This document shows, in pieces, positions 23,538 to 36,710 of a stretch of 64,000 nt of DNA. The number at the start of each line of letters is the position of its first letter. The first letter of the stretch is position 1. The notes under the pieces are model-generated. The model made no database searches. It was given only the letters and a program-made list of their open reading frames with translations, and was not told the DNA's origin. This DNA is from Coniferiporia sulphurascens (taxonomy: Eukaryota; Basidiomycota; Agaricomycetes; Hymenochaetales; Hymenochaetaceae), in contig NBBA01000004.1 of NCBI GenBank assembly GCA_002794785.1, positions 372,001 through 436,000 on the forward strand. Reading direction: 5' to 3'. Both the position numbers and the translations under genes were made by a program.

Positions 23538-26500
23538 ATGCTGGCCGCAGCGACGTCTTTTTTCTCGAGAACGAACATATCGACAAACTATGCCATAGGA
23601 TCAACACCATCGCCCTCTCTTCCGGGTTTTGGGACTGGCAGTCGCTCGTCGACACCGGGGCCACCAGGCTCGTCAAGCTCTGCGACTGCAGCACTTCCAC
23701 CACAGCAACTCACGCCAACCTTTAATGTCGGGCCATGGCGCATCCAGCCTGCGACACATAAAGTTACGAATAAACGCGTGTCGGTATGGACGTTCGATAA
23801 ACGGGTTGCAGACTCGGACAGGACGTCAGGGAAAGATAGGATTATCGAAGCTTTGAAAGCGGAGGTGCGGCATTCACTTCCTATTGACCCGTATAAAGAT
23901 TGAGTCTAGGTATAGGCATCCGCGCTGGCCAGACTTCGTCACCCGAGTATTCTTGGTAAGTTCCATGCGAAATGCCCCTATGAAGAGTCCTTAGCGTATT
24001 GCTTCAGAAATGGTCGAGCCTGTGGAGGAAACACGGACCGAGGTCATGTTTGCCACGGAACCCCTTCTTTCGTCGCTGTATCTAGCAATACCGAGCTCAC
24101 CTCGATCATCGCCTTTGGTCGAGCTCGACGAAGTGGAGGTATACGGGTAAATTATTACGCGAAGTCCGCTGCGCTGACTGGCTCCTCCACTTGTGTAGAT
24201 TCAAAAGGGCATTCTGCAACTATGCAAAGGGCTTTCCTTCTTGCACACATCCGCTCGCCTCATCCACTCGAACCTGAATCCTGAAAGCGTGTTAATCAAT
24301 TCGTCTGTTCGTCGAAAGCTTCTAGATACCGATGCAACCGGCTAATTGGACTCCTAGGGAGACTGGAAAATAGGAGGACTGGGGCTTACCATCCCTCTAG
24401 CTGGGACAGACGGCTCTCCAACCGGCTGGCGATCCCCTATTCACGATAGCTATCTGCCTAGCTATGTACAGCGTTCATTTGACTATATAGGTATGTTGTT
24501 TTGATATTCATTTTATTCTCTTGTTGATTGTATGCAATCATCTAGCCCCGGAATACGTCCTGGATGAACAGCTTGTGACCGCATCCGACATGTATTCACT
24601 AGGTTGTCTGATATACGCCGCACATAATAAGGGCGAGCCTCCCTTCCGTAACCATAATAATCCCGCCAGCCTGCGCGAGAATGTAGGACGAGGTTTAACC
24701 GGCCTTCAACGTATAGACTCCGACCTTAGAGGTCTGTAATGTTTTCCATCCTTAGGCTGATGCCAGCGCTCACGCCCGATTCTCCAGAACTGTTGTCTTC
24801 CTTAGTTACTCGAAACGCCCTCAACCGATCCACCCCGTCCACCTTGCCATCACATCCCTTCTTTTCCTCTCTGTCCATCTCGACTCTCAACTTCCTTGAC
24901 AGATCTAACTTTGCGTCCAAGTCCCGCGAGGAGAAGATATCATTTATGAAAGGACTAGTGGGTGTGCTACCCAAGTTTTCAGAAGGTCTCAAAACACGGA
25001 AGATCCTACCATCTCTCGTAGAAGAGGTAAGTATCGCAACTTGTCGCTCGTCATTGTAATCTGACCCAGACTTTTGTATACAGATGAAGGACACGCATCT
25101 CCTGCCGTATATACTTCCGAATGTGTTCACCATTTCGCAAAGCCTCTCTCCGGCTCAGTTTGCAACTCTCGTCCTGCCCAGCCTAAAGCCTCTGTTCGTG
25201 GTCAAAGAACCACCGCAAAACATGGTTACTCTCTTAGATAATCTGACTCTCCTGCAAAGCAAAACGGATAAGGTCGTTTTCCGGGAGCGTGAGTATATAC
25301 GGCCACGCTCATAAGGCCGCCGGAGCTGATGTTTATGTCCTGTTAGATGTTCTTCCACTAGTATACAATGCATTAGAATCCGAGCATGCGATGGTGAGTT
25401 GCATGCCCTTATATATGAAGACACTCACGGACAAAATCAAGGTACAAGAACGTGCGCTTAGAGTCGTACCAGAACTCTGCGATACAATCGACTATGCTGA
25501 AGTCCAGGGAGTTTTGTTCCCTCGCGTCGCAGTGAGTGCCTCTGCCGTCCTTAATAATTCTACTTTTGTTCTGAAACAGATGACAGCTCGTTTTTACGAA
25601 AACAAGAATCTTGTCCGTGAAGGTTACAACTTTAGAGACGTTTCTTGTGATGGTCAAGACATTAGACCAGGTAAGACTTTCTGTACTCCGTACTACGCAA
25701 ATTGACTAATAATGGTCACCAGTCGAGTTTGACTCAAAAGCTCGTACCGCTCTTGTCAAGAATAAGGACTAAAGAGCCCGCGGTGATGGTAAAGGATCTT
25801 TGACAAAATGTGCGGTGTTATTTACTCACGGAAGAATTAGTTGGCTACTCTCGCAGTCCAGGAAGCTATGGGTCTAAAAGTGGACCGCGAAGCAGTGGCA
25901 TCACTGGTTTTACCGCAACTGTGGACCATGTCAATGGGACCTTGTTCGTTCGCTTTCCCACAATCGTAGACGAAGTAACTTAATTCAAAGAACAGTGTTA
26001 AATGTCGGTCAGTTCGAACGCTTCATGTCGGTTATCAAGAAACTTGGAGACCGAGTCGAGCATGAGCATCTCCGGCACCTCAAGGATTCTCAACGCGTAG
26101 AGGACCATTCGGGCACCGCAATGGGCTTGGGCTCGTCCAACGGCGGGATGGCGAACGGGATGGACTTTGCCAGCCTCGTCGCGGGCGCGAAAACAAGCAC
26201 GGTCAAGCCTGATACCGTTGTCGAAGATGGCAAGGGCTGGGATGACGATGTCTGGGGGAGTATATTAAACGATGTGAGTTCTCATGCAAGACTGCTTTCC
26301 TACTCGAAAACGCTAACACCCGACTTAGACACCAAGCATGCAAAGCCCGCTTCCATCTTCAACAAGTTTTCAGACTCAAACACCAACATTATCCTCCCCA
26401 TCACCACCGCGGGTTCTTCCGCCCCCCGTAAACTCGACCCGCAGCTCTCTGGGCAGCATGGCTACAAGGCCGCTGTCCTCGCCGTCATACAGCTCACCGG

Positions 26501-26832
26501 CCGTAACACAATCGATGCATTCTTCGCCTTCTTTCGGCATGTCCTCACCCCCACTGGTTCAGCAGGTTCTGCAGCCGTTGCTGCCTAACTACATGTCTCC
26601 AACAATGCCTCTGACGCCTTCAACACCATTGCAGCCCGCAAAACCCAACTACAGCGTCTCTCTCTCACCTGCAATGCCGTTTACGTCTTCGTCTTCCCCG
26701 CCGCTAGTTGCGTCCCCTCCTTCGATGATGGGATCGATGATGGCTCCCCTGACGCCCGCGCAGGCATGGAACTCAGCGGGAACGAAAAAGCCGTCTAAGG
26801 ATGATTGGGGAGACTTCGACCCGTTGGGATAG
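23538..26832 (+). CDS. SCY1: SCY1/SCYL2-type pseudokinase with HEAT repeats
   Basis: Fifteen exons: 23538-23864, 23916-23955, 24008-24138, 24199-24306, 24358-24490, 24546-24731, 24788-25026, 25084-25288, 25347-25393, 25442-25531, 25587-25670, 25723-25788, 25841-25943, 25996-26273, 26329-26832; 846 residues. The kinase-like domain lacks catalytic residues: the HRD loop reads LIHSNLNPESVLIN and the DFG site reads GLGL. It is followed by APEYVLDEQ and SDMYSLGCLIYA. Then comes the HEAT region typical of SCYL proteins (STLNFLDRSNFASKSREEK, VKEPPQNMVTLLDNLTLL, DYAEVQGVLFPRVA), a Ser/Pro/Met-rich linker and the family C-terminus DDWGDFDPLG. SCYL2 acts in clathrin-mediated traffic at the Golgi and endosomes. 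Apparent frameshifts around 24732-24787 and 25532-25586 are ordinary introns. Confidence 0.9.
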
Positions 26833-29800
26833 GAGCCAAGTTGGCGTTGGTGACATTTATTATTATATCTTTTTACCCGATCTCTCGACCCGCTTGATGT
26901 CCCTCCTTTCTCACATACCCAATCTCAAGACGCATTACCACATTATTGGGTTGAGTCACCAAAACGAATTGCGCTAGCTTCCGGAGTTGCGGTCCTCAAA
27001 TGGAATTCGATCTAGCGCCGGCTGGCGCTTCAGGAAAGAGGAGAGGGCTTCTATTTACTGATTGTTCCATAACTCGCAGCAGGCGTTATACCGAGATCGT
27101 TTGCCCCTTATGCAGAAGTCAGGATTCAGTACTGGGTAAAAGTTGATGCGAAGACAGTTTCAGCGCACTAATCGGAGCAACTTGAACTGCGTGGTTCTGC
27201 CGTTCTGGTCGCATCACCAAGGAAGCGGGCGCTGGGGCTCCAAAGCAACCTCTGAACAGAGTAAGGATAGAGAAAGGAGCTGCCCCACCGCGCCCATGCA
27301 TGTTATCGAGATATCATGAGTGGCGTTATCGAGAGATTCGCATTGAGGAGCGAACCCGAGAAGAAGCACATGTCAGAACTTTGGTTGATAAACGACACAG
27401 CGTGATGGGTAAAAGCGCATCATGAACATGTCTTCAGGGTGTAGTCAGGAGCCCAACAGGACTGTATATTCAACCGTTCGGTTCAGGACTCAGTTCGGAA
27501 TTGTTTGTTTCGTTTTACTTTCGTGCTTGATATGAGTAGGTTTTGTCAGTAGTTTTGCTGACTGTCTACACGGGAAGAGGCAGGACGTGACCCTGCCAGC
27601 GCCCATATTGATTGGTATTGATGTTGATATCGGATCTCGATTCTCGAGTATCGAGCTTTGACGAGATTTTCGTATCTGTCTCCGGTTAGCTAGGATACGC
27701 AGACTCCGATACTACGCATCTAGCAAGATGGGCGCACGTTATACTTCCTACATCGCTTCACATGGAGTTCCGGTAATCCCAACATGGCGAAGTCTTTGTG
27801 GCTATCGGTTATATTTCCCCCAAACCTTGGAATCTCCGAGTCTCGGACATAAAACACTCGAACGTTGTTCGGTTTGCGAAAACAAGGGATATACTAGATC
27901 CTGCAAGAGACTAGTAGTAAAGCTTGGCCCAGGAGCTCTAACCACACGGTAGTAAAATGAATCATCAGTCTAAGCCGCGCATCGTACCTTGTTTTCATCT
28001 TTTAGTCTGATACATTTAATAAAACAATCAGGATTTAAGGGACGGGACAAGACGGAGGTATTATCTGAGTCCTGTGGGCAATCACCAGCAATAATTAATT
28101 ACTGTAAACTCCACTATTCGGGGGCGGCTGGAAGGCCGCTTAGCTGAATAGCCAAAACCTGACGAGCTAACTATCTGAACCGTAAAAAAAGAAACTATCG
28201 CGGGCGCAAATTTACTTCATTAAAGGACCCGGGGACGATATGTCAAGGATATGGATTGTGCTTCCCGAAAATTTAACGTCTTGATAGCGACGATATGTAC
28301 ATGTATGCATTAGCACTGCCAGGCTCCAGCTCATAGAAAGAAAAAACTTAAAAAATAATGCATACAGTAGGTTTGACCTAGCCTCGAGATAAAGTTAGGG
28401 TCGGTGTTAAACCGGAACATCAGTCGATTACTTATCAGATCCCGGTGTACACAGCAGCGGCACAATTAATACTGCGGAGGCCTGCTCCCCAGGATCACGA
28501 AGTCTTGACCGGCGCTCGATGATATGCATATAACTGGCCGCGTATCAAGCACGACTAAGCACGTAACATCACCCCTCTTTCAGCAGCACCTCCAGAACCT
28601 TGGAATTCGGGGCCCGTATTTCCGAATGCATAATCTCCCTTTAGCTAAAAGGAATAGATCTCCAGCGTTGACACAGAAGCGTTTCATGGGCAAGAAGGAT
28701 TAATATTAAGGACTATTCGCGGCGACTGAGTGCTACTGCTATCACTAACGCCCACAGCAGCACCTTGAGTCCGCGCGGTGTTAATTAATTTAAGAGAATT
28801 AAGCCTTCAGTTCCGACAGCTGAATTGATTGTAGATCGATATACACTCACTTTGGCGTACGTTTATGCGGGAGTTGGGCCGCGATGGCGAGATATGAACC
28901 TCGGTTTGTAGTCGATATGAAATCCAAAAGCCTTTGCGATGCGTACTTACCAGCTTCATAGACTCAATACCTGAGGCTGGACAGAGACTCGGACCGCGAT
29001 CCTTATTTAGTATAAGCGGGGAGTCACAGTTCAGTTGTAACGAAGGGTGCGAGTTCAGCTAGTATAGGATCGCATAAAAATGGGGAAAATAGGCATCGAT
29101 TTCGGGCCGACGTAATACCATAGCTGACGCAGCTCAAGTAGAAGAAGAGCCTGGACGATACGAACGCATGTAATAGCCCACTGGCAAGTTTCTTCTCCAG
29201 TCTGTAGTCAATAGCCCGGGTAATATCAAAGAGGCCGTTCCGAATGTCGATTGGCGCAGGACTTACAGCACCCGTATTGTGTTCACATCCTCTGAATATT
29301 GGGCGGCACAGCAGATTACGATAAGTCCTATCAATCAAGGATCAGCGAGACTCTTTCAGCTTGGAAAAGGAAGGGCCGCGTCGGAGAATAGGTTCCCTGT
29401 TGCTATTCGCTAATGGGACGCGAGGAATATTAATAGGACCTTGGAGTACTTCGTCAACATAAAACCGGGAAATAAGTCGTGGGTAGCGCGGGAGGATCGA
29501 ATCCATGTACAGTAGGCACTTTATACATTTTCAATCTCCGAACAAAAGCACGTGTGCTCAATTCATCCAATTTGTTGTTGCCAGCCACCTATGGCAACTT
29601 TTGCTCTTTTTCTCTCATGCGTATGATGAACGAAGCATTGGTGTCGACGTTGTATGAGTACTTCTCAGATTCTTAACTACCTCATGTGCATGTGCACCAA
29701 CATCCGAAAGAAAAGCTGACTAGTGTTCCGCGTAAGTGGGACCACTACTCTAATTTCATATAATTCTCAGTCTGGACTTTTTCTGTCCTCGAGTCGGAAG

Positions 29801-32100
29801 AACTATTTTTGTATTTCTCAACCCGCACGTCACAATCGCCTACGGAACAGTTGCTGCTGCCTATACCGCGTCGAGATCAACGGATTCCCCGAGAAGCCCG
29901 CGCCTCTTCAGCGATCACCCCAGCGGCCGGGGTCTCTAGATCTCTCGGGAAAACGCTCACATTCGCATGGAAGTGAGGATTCAGGGCCCGTCATCAGGTA
30001 TCAATATTGTTCCAAACCCGCGCACTTCTCTATATCTTTCCTTAAGCATCTTTTGTTTGATAGAAGCGACGCTGACTCAACTCGCAGCTGAACGTCCGTG
30101 TCGACCTTCAATGGCTTGGGCTGCTCGCTAGCCAGAGACGCGCTCGATTCTTCAGTGTGCAATCATGATCGTGATCGTAATCATGATGTCAAGCACCTTC
30201 CCTACGCCTTCTTCAAGTTCGTTCCTCAGCCCCTCTTCCAGTCCTCTTCAGGCACCCGCAAGCGCTCAAGCCTCCTTTCACGTAAACTCGTCCGGGCCGC
30301 TCTCTCTCGCATTCTACCCCGCGGCTTCCCGAACGAGAATATTGCGATCACGTCAGCCGAGTACGTACGCGCGCCCCCCCGCCCGCCGGATGTCGATCTA
30401 GCCCGACTCGGCTTCGTTTTCGTACGTACGTGGAAATGTGCGTATATGATTAGCCTTCTCGTGAAGGTACAGCAGAAGAAACTGACTTGTTCGGAATTGG
30501 AATTTGAGTCTAATAGGCGGGCGTTTGGCGTTTTTTTTTGAACGATGTCATAACCACACACGACCAGAGTAGATACTAAGCACTCAGGCTGATGCATGTA
30601 TATTAATATTGCATTGCATAACGCCCCCGGGCCTCTGGCCTGAGCGAGGTTTCGACGCACTAGTACTAGTACTGACACTACAGCGTGGATTGACGAACGT
30701 GATTCCAACCAGTCTCAAATAGGCCTATTCCGCCCCCCATTCGATTCGCTCCGGAACCCTGATCCGGCGTACTGGCACTGGCACCGGGGGTGCCTGGCGT
30801 TGTGGCCCACACGCAGGAATTTCAAGAAGCTATGATGGGTCTACGTGTCGGTGCGGCACCTTTGAATTTGTCCTCTGACCCCTCTGCCCTCTGCTTCGAG
30901 TCTCTGGCCCTTGCCTTTTGCCTCGCCTCGGGACCTTGGGGGCCCCGGCATACACGGACGTCTTGTGTGGTATCGGAATCGTATTAGGACGGACATCTCA
31001 CTTTCGCCTGCCAGTGAGCTCGCCACGGCTTCACTACTGGCACTAGTACTGCCGGGCGAAATACCACCAGTACAGCAGTCCTAATCTAAACAGTCCCGCG
31101 ACCCAAACCTGATTTAGAGTCCCAAAGTCCAAAGTCCAAAGTCCAAACTCAGACTCCGAGTTTATTTGAGTATTCACTGGCACTATTACACGACCCGACT
31201 CGGGGGGAGCTCTTGAATCTTGAATCTCGGTCCCACCCTTGCTATAAATGTTAATGCATTAGGCGTTCTTCAGCTAGCCCATTAATGGACATGAAGTACT
31301 TAATGGCGTCGAGGTCTGACGTCTGATTCTGCTTTTCTGGGTTAGCGCCGTGCGCTGTATGTTCCCTAAGCTGGGAGAATAGACTCGGGGCTGATGCATT
31401 CCCGCCACTGTCCAGCACGCGTATCCATTCGCCTCGCAGAACAACGCGAAATTGGTATCCTACTCTTGGCATGATTGATAAAAGCACGAGCACATAGCGT
31501 TAGCGCACGAACAGCTAATAACCCCGCCGATCCAACACGACCGACTTCCTGCACTGTGTACACTGTACTGTGGTAATACCTCCCGGCATAAATACCACAA
31601 GACTAGCGTGCGTGGCCCATACATGTCCCGCGGAGGCTTCTCAATACTCCGTGACATTACAGTAATATTCGCTGGCAATATAATAGCACGTCTCGCGGGA
31701 ATCGGGAATACCCAGACTTCTCTCCTACCAATTACTAATTAGTCCAGTCTCTCATCAGCGAGTCGTGCCATACGAAGCACGGACTCGGATGGCATATCCA
31801 ATTTGCGGTTCGAAAATATATAGTATGTAATAATTATTGAACGTGATAATAAAATAATTAAGAAGGATCAAGGCGACTCGGACAGCGGCGCCGGCTTCCC
31901 GGAGATCGGTACCCCCTCCGGGCTTCCTTACCCCCGGACTCTTCCCCTTCTACGGTGCTCTCCTATCATTAATATTGACAGTCAGACCACGCTGCGTCAC
32001 AGCTATCATCTTTACTGTGTTGTTGGTATTTATGTTATCGCCCCAACCCCCCCTCCGACCCCTCGAATCTCCGGCCCTGCCATACCAACTTGAACGAGTC
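26833..32100. other. Gene-poor region, largely featureless
   Basis: Over 5 kb without a gene I can support. ORFs are short, and many lack an ATG. A GC-richer patch at about 29820-30400 has two overlapping open frames and possible splice signals (AG before 30090, GTACGTACG at 30361), so a degraded or short gene there is possible. Words built from ACTAGT (CACTAGTACTAGTACTGAC at 30659-30677) recur. TTAATTAA-type AT-rich words are common. Confidence 0.35.
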
Positions 32101-32159
32101 CCCAGTACTCAGACCTTTAAAATCCCCGGTTGACGCATTCGAATACACGCTCTAGGTTT

Positions 32160-34030
32160 CCGACCGACCGGCCGACCGACCGGCGGCTTCCCTTAGTGAG
32201 GTCTCCTGTCGTCATCATCACCATCATCATCACGCAGGCCCCAGGCTTCGTAGACGTTCTCCCGAACGCCACGGTCCACGAGATCCTGATCTTTCGCACG
32301 CGTGGGACGACGGATGGGCATCGTGCATCAATTTACAGTAAATATATTAGTTTTGGGCACTGGCGCTGAGCAGACCATATGCGCACGTACACTGTAGCGT
32401 GAATCATGATGCACACAGCGCCACCGCCACCGCCACCGCCACCGCCACCGCCACCGTTGCCGACTCTGAGTCGGACCCCCACCGCATACGGTTCACCGCC
32501 GCCCCCGGATCTACACTAATCGGAACCAAATCAAGTCGAGGCAAATCAAGGCGAACCAGATCAAACTATACGCGTACGAGGCCGACCCATATCAAACCAT
32601 ATCGTATCATTTTTATATCACACCATACCATACTATGTTGAAGTCATATATACGATCATATCGTATCTCCGAGTCGTCACATCATAATCATAATCATAAT
32701 CATAATGTCAAATTCCGAATTCTGTCCAGGTTCCAGGTTCCGGATTATGGACCAAGGAGTCAAGGACCAAGGACCAAGGACTGGCTTCTAATTAAGCGAA
32801 GCACCCTAAAGAAGGAAAGAAAGAAAGAAAGAAAGAAAAACCCAAGTCCCCGTGCCGTTAATCAATTACCGTCACACGAAAAGAAAAGAAAAGAAAAGAA
32901 AAGAAAAGACAGAAGCACCAAGAACAAAGTCAAAGTCAAAGTCAGGAGGAGCAGGAGGGCGCCGGCGACAAGGGAAGCTTAAGGCGAAGCCACAAACTCC
33001 CAGGAGATGCATGATGCATTATGCATACTAGTACTAGTACTATGCGCGCACCAAATACAAACCATACAAACTGATCCGACTCGGACTCGCCGCGCGTCGT
33101 GCACCGTGCGCCGTGCGGGGTTTAGTATCTGCCAGTAGTGCCTGCGTGCCTGCGTGCCAGTGGGCCGTGCGTCCGTGGGACGATCAGCACAAACTCGGAC
33201 TCGGACTCGGACTCGGATTAGGCGGCGTAAGAGGGGGTGTATGTAGCCCCTGTAGGGAGCAGGGAGTCACGGTGTAGGGAGCAGCCTCAGCCTCAGCCTC
33301 AGCCTCAGCCTGAGGGACAGCGGGCCTGAGTCTGAGCCTGAGAAGTGGGGGAAAAGGCGGGAGAATTAATTCGATTTCGAAATTCCGAAATTTCGTATAG
33401 CGTGACTCGGACGAGGGCGGCGGCGGAGAAAGGGGAAGAGGGAAGAGGGAAGAGGGAAGGGGGAGGGAAGGGCAGACCGTCCGTGACGTGCTTTTTTTTT
33501 TTCAGTTTTTGTGCCAGTGGGATTTACGGATTTACTCAGGCTGTACGGCACTAGGCACGGCACGAAAATCCGAAAATCCGCACGTACTGCAAAGAAAGCA
33601 CGTGGGGCGAACGAACGAACGGGCGATGGATGAACCCGAACTATCTTCCACTAGTACTGTGGCTGTGACGTACGGTACGGTTTTCCTTTCTTTCTTTCTT
33701 TCATTCATACTCAAAATAGCTGTCTACGGAGGCGGGGGCGGAGGCGGGGGTACGAAATACAAAACACGAAAAACGCAAAAACACGAAAAGAAACGGGTGA
33801 GAAAAGTTAGGAAATAAGTAAAAGAAACAGAAAAAAAGAGGGCCGAAAGTCGAAGGTCAAATGTCAAAGGTCGAAAGTCGGGGGTCGGAAGTCAGAAGTC
33901 AGAAGTCAGAACAATTGAGTTTTATTTCGTAGGAACCGGGCTGATCTGAAGGTGAACTGCAGCCTGAGGCCTCGGTCTTGGTCTGTATCTGTATCTGTAT
34001 CTGTGTCTTGGTCTGGGGGGGGGAGAAAAG
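32160..34030. repeat. Microsatellite-rich island 1
   Basis: At least eight different short tandem repeats occur within 2 kb: CCACCG units at 32419-32457, ATAATC at 32682-32706, GAAA at 32811-32840, AAAAG at 32879-32909, CTCGGA at 33192-33218, CAGCCT at 33282-33312, GAAGAGG at 33432-33460 and GTATCT at 33982-34004. A G-run follows near 34015. No coding sequence is evident; ORFs here are translations of the repeats. Confidence 0.8.
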
Positions 34031-34332
34031 GAATGGGATATGGAAAGCAAAAGAGAAAAAGAAAGAAAGAAAAACCAATGTTGCGGGTGCGGTTGCGGTT
34101 GTGCGCTTCGCAAAAGCAAAAACAAAAGCACCGAAGGGAGGGGGAGGGTGGGGTAGACAGGGTAGGGTATGTGCTTCTTACTACATACAAAGCAGAGAGT
34201 GGCGGTGGGAGAGAAAGGGCACGAAGTGGGGAGGATGTAGATGGGGAAAATAAAACAAAACAAAACAAAAGAAGAAAGAATGGCGAAGGGGGGAGAGGCA
34301 AAGAAAGGCAGAGGCAAAGCGTCCATCCCAAC

Positions 34333-35764
34333 TCAAATAGCATGTACAACGCGCTCATTATCCGCATCCCAATGCTCGACCTGACGCTCAACAACAACCT
34401 CAACGCCCGGCACCTTCCTCTCCGAAACGTCGTCGTCCCCATCTACCTCTCCGTCCTTGTCCCCACGCACCGCAAGCTCCCACCCGGCCTCGCTAGTGTC
34501 CGTATACGAATACGCAAGCGGGCTGTCCTTCGTCAGCGGTGGCAGACATATACTCTGCGTGTGCACATGCGCACCGAACCCCGAGTCCGTCGCTGACATG
34601 CGCGTTGCCGTCGTGCTCCCGCCTCCAACCGTACCGCGCGAGCGTGCGAACGCGGACGTAGACGAGCCGCGCGTCGCACTGCGGCGCCACGAGATCTTAC
34701 TCGGCGTCATGGGCCCGCTCGTCGTTAACATTGCTTCCCGGGAGATGGCCTGCCCACGTGCGACGCGCCACATGATAAGCAGCGGACTCACGGCCTGTAC
34801 CTGGCCGAGCACAGGCAAGACGAGGTTCTGGATTTGACTGTTCCGGGCATACGTCACGACGAAGAGTAATGCCGTTGCGGAGTAGAGCGCGGCGCTCTCT
34901 ACGAGCATGGCTGCTACGCTCGTGTACGTGCGTGCGTGGTGCGTGGAGAGCACGGCGCGCGTGCGTGCGCGGATGAGGAAGAGCCGTGCGACGATGAGTG
35001 AGGTGACGAGTACGTTGAGGCCGGCGGAGATGGACCAGTAGGGGATGCCGAAGTTCACGGCTGTTGTTGACCAGAGGTTCGCGTCTGGCTGTGTGAGTTG
35101 GAAGAGGAGGATTACACCCATGGCTACCGATTGAATAATATAGAACCGGATGGATGATCAGATTAGACAGAGGAAGAGCGAAGGATAAGGTACGCACTGA
35201 ATGAGCCTAGGAGAAGTAGGCATGGGATGAGCGCGACGTAGTAGTTGAAGTTGTAGATCAGCCAAAACCGGTATATCTGGAGGGGAAAGAAAGGAAGAGA
35301 CGCGCAACGCAATTCAGCAAGGCTAGCCAATCCGGATTCACGCACACACTCACCACCAGCCCGTCGGCGAACCAGTTGAGGACAACGTACGCGGCCGTCG
35401 CAAAGATATTCACGAAATCGCCGTACTGGGCTGCAACGAACGCGTTCGGCCCGCCGGGGTAATTACGCGCGTCGATGAATGTAAGCTGATTAAAGCGCGC
35501 CTCGCCAGCGATACCGAATGTCCCCAATATGAAGTTCCAAGTAATATACGCTACGAGACCCCAAGAGACTTTTGCTTTGGCGCCGCTCGCGGAGCGGCTT
35601 GTGGGATACTTGACGAGGTGGTGGAGGACGAAGAAGTAGAGGGTGAGGTGGACGCCGTAGGCTACGGAGGAGAGGACGACGCCGGCGAAGTTTGAGCGCT
35701 CCTCCCAGAGTTCTGAGGCGGTCTCGCCAGGGGGCGCCCACGACGCGGGGTCGTTGACCGACAT
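34333..35764 (-). CDS. Basidiomycete multi-pass membrane protein, unknown function
   Basis: Three exons on the minus strand: 35764-35354, 35276-35198, 35123-34333; 426 residues, phases closing. The ATG at 35764 (MSVNDPASW) is preferred over the longer open frame, because hydrophobic segments begin soon after it. About seven hydrophobic helices span residues 25-290 (for example GVVLSSVAYGVHLTLYFFVL, AYITWNFILGTFGIAG, YVALIPCLLLLGSF, AALYSATALLFVVTYA). A cytosol-like charged tail of about 130 residues follows. The layout resembles the large uncharacterised seven-helix families of Agaricomycetes. No ligand or partner can be named. It diverges from the LysM gene, 326 bp away. Confidence 0.8.
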
Positions 35765-36090
35765 GGAGACGGTGGCGGGGGCGGGGACGGAGGCGGAGGA
35801 GGGATGGGGGAGGGAAGCGGCGTGAGGAACGGCATTTGAGGCTCGAGCGGTGGCCTGTTTAAATGCGCCCCCCGGGGGTTGCCAGCTGGGAGAGAGGGGG
35901 GACGAGAAGAACAAGAAGCGCAGAGGGGATACACACGCAACCTCACGTAAGCCACCCATGCATCTTGTCTTCGCGCGAGTAACCCCTGCCGCTTCCGGTT
36001 CAAGCGCACCCACACATCGGGAAATTTATGAATTACACCTTCTTCCTCGACCTTACTGACTCCGAACACAGATCGGGCTTACGTGAGATC
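35765..36090. promoter_or_regulatory. Divergent promoter region, membrane protein and LysM gene
   Basis: 326 bp between opposite start codons, GC-rich, with no clear TATA box. An in-frame ATG at 36028 could be the true LysM start, which would shorten this region. Confidence 0.35.
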
Positions 36091-36710
36091 ATGTCTTTGT
36101 CGTTGTCGTCGACGTCGTATTCGTCTGCCTCCGCTGCGCTATGCCTTGCGTGCAGCGGCTGCGTCGTAGCGCACGCGTTCGTGACGCCCTGCTGCGCGCG
36201 ACCGATCTGCGCACCGTGTCTCCACTCGAATCCGCGCCTCGCGCGTTACGACCCCTGTCTGGCCTGTGCCCGTCGGCCTGACGCCGCGAACGCCGACGGT
36301 GCGCTGCGTGATGCAGACATGTTCGTTGTCGGCGACGAAGAGGAAGAAGACGACGATGACGACGTCGCAAGCGAAGAGGCGAACGCCGGGTCCAGACCGC
36401 GGAACGAGGCCGCCGATCCGAACGCCGATCCCCCCGCCCCACCGACGTCAAGCGGATCCGCACCGCGTACGCACCGTGTCCAGAAAGGTGACACACTTCG
36501 CGGCCTGGCGCTCAGGTACGCCGTCGACGTATGTCTGTCTGTTTCACATGGTATTAAGCACCCCGCTGATGCTGGTCCATGCAGCCTCATGTGCTCTGCC
36601 GCCTCAACGGCCTCCCGCCCAGTACACTCAGCACGACGCCGTACCTCCTTCATACGCGCGCCGCGCTCGTCCTCCCGCCCTCTGCCAAACACCTCGAAGC
36701 TGACAATTGA
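36091..36710 (+). CDS. Zinc-ribbon plus LysM domain protein
   Basis: Two exons (36091-36528, 36585-36710), 187 residues. The N-terminus has a Cys pattern that looks metal-binding: CLACSGC, then CCARPICAPC, then CLAC (residues 18-59). An acidic run of Glu and Asp follows (about 75-95), then a Pro-rich linker. The C-terminal LysM domain (about 127-180) starts HRVQKGDTLRGLALRYAVD and continues after the intron as PHVLCRLNGLP. LysM domains bind glycans in secreted proteins, but there is no signal peptide here. With the intracellular-type zinc motif it resembles cytoplasmic LysM proteins of unknown role. An in-frame ATG lies 63 nt upstream. The stop comes soon after the LysM fold, so no further domain follows. 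Confidence 0.78.

Noticed and set aside
24732..24787. Apparent frameshift in SCY1 after DSDLRG
   Set aside because: Explained by a normal intron from GTCTGT to CTCCAG that restores the family sequence ELLSSLVTRN.
25532..25586. Apparent stop-containing frame in SCY1
   Set aside because: The real acceptor is GATGACAG at 25586, not the earlier AACAG; with it the frame reads LVFTKTRILSVKV as in homologs.
29485..29510. tRNA B-box-like GGATCGAATCC
   Set aside because: No T-stem, anticodon arm or acceptor stem pairs around it.
32811..32909. CRISPR-like repetition
   Set aside because: Simple purine microsatellites without spacers; the organism is a eukaryote.
33906..34442. 178-codon minus-strand ORF rich in Phe, Leu and Pro
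   Set aside because: It reads through microsatellites and overlaps the tail of the seven-helix gene in another frame.
35765..36013. Longer start for the seven-helix protein at 36013
   Set aside because: The added 83 residues are Arg/Pro-rich low complexity with no family character, and would overlap the promoter of the divergent gene.
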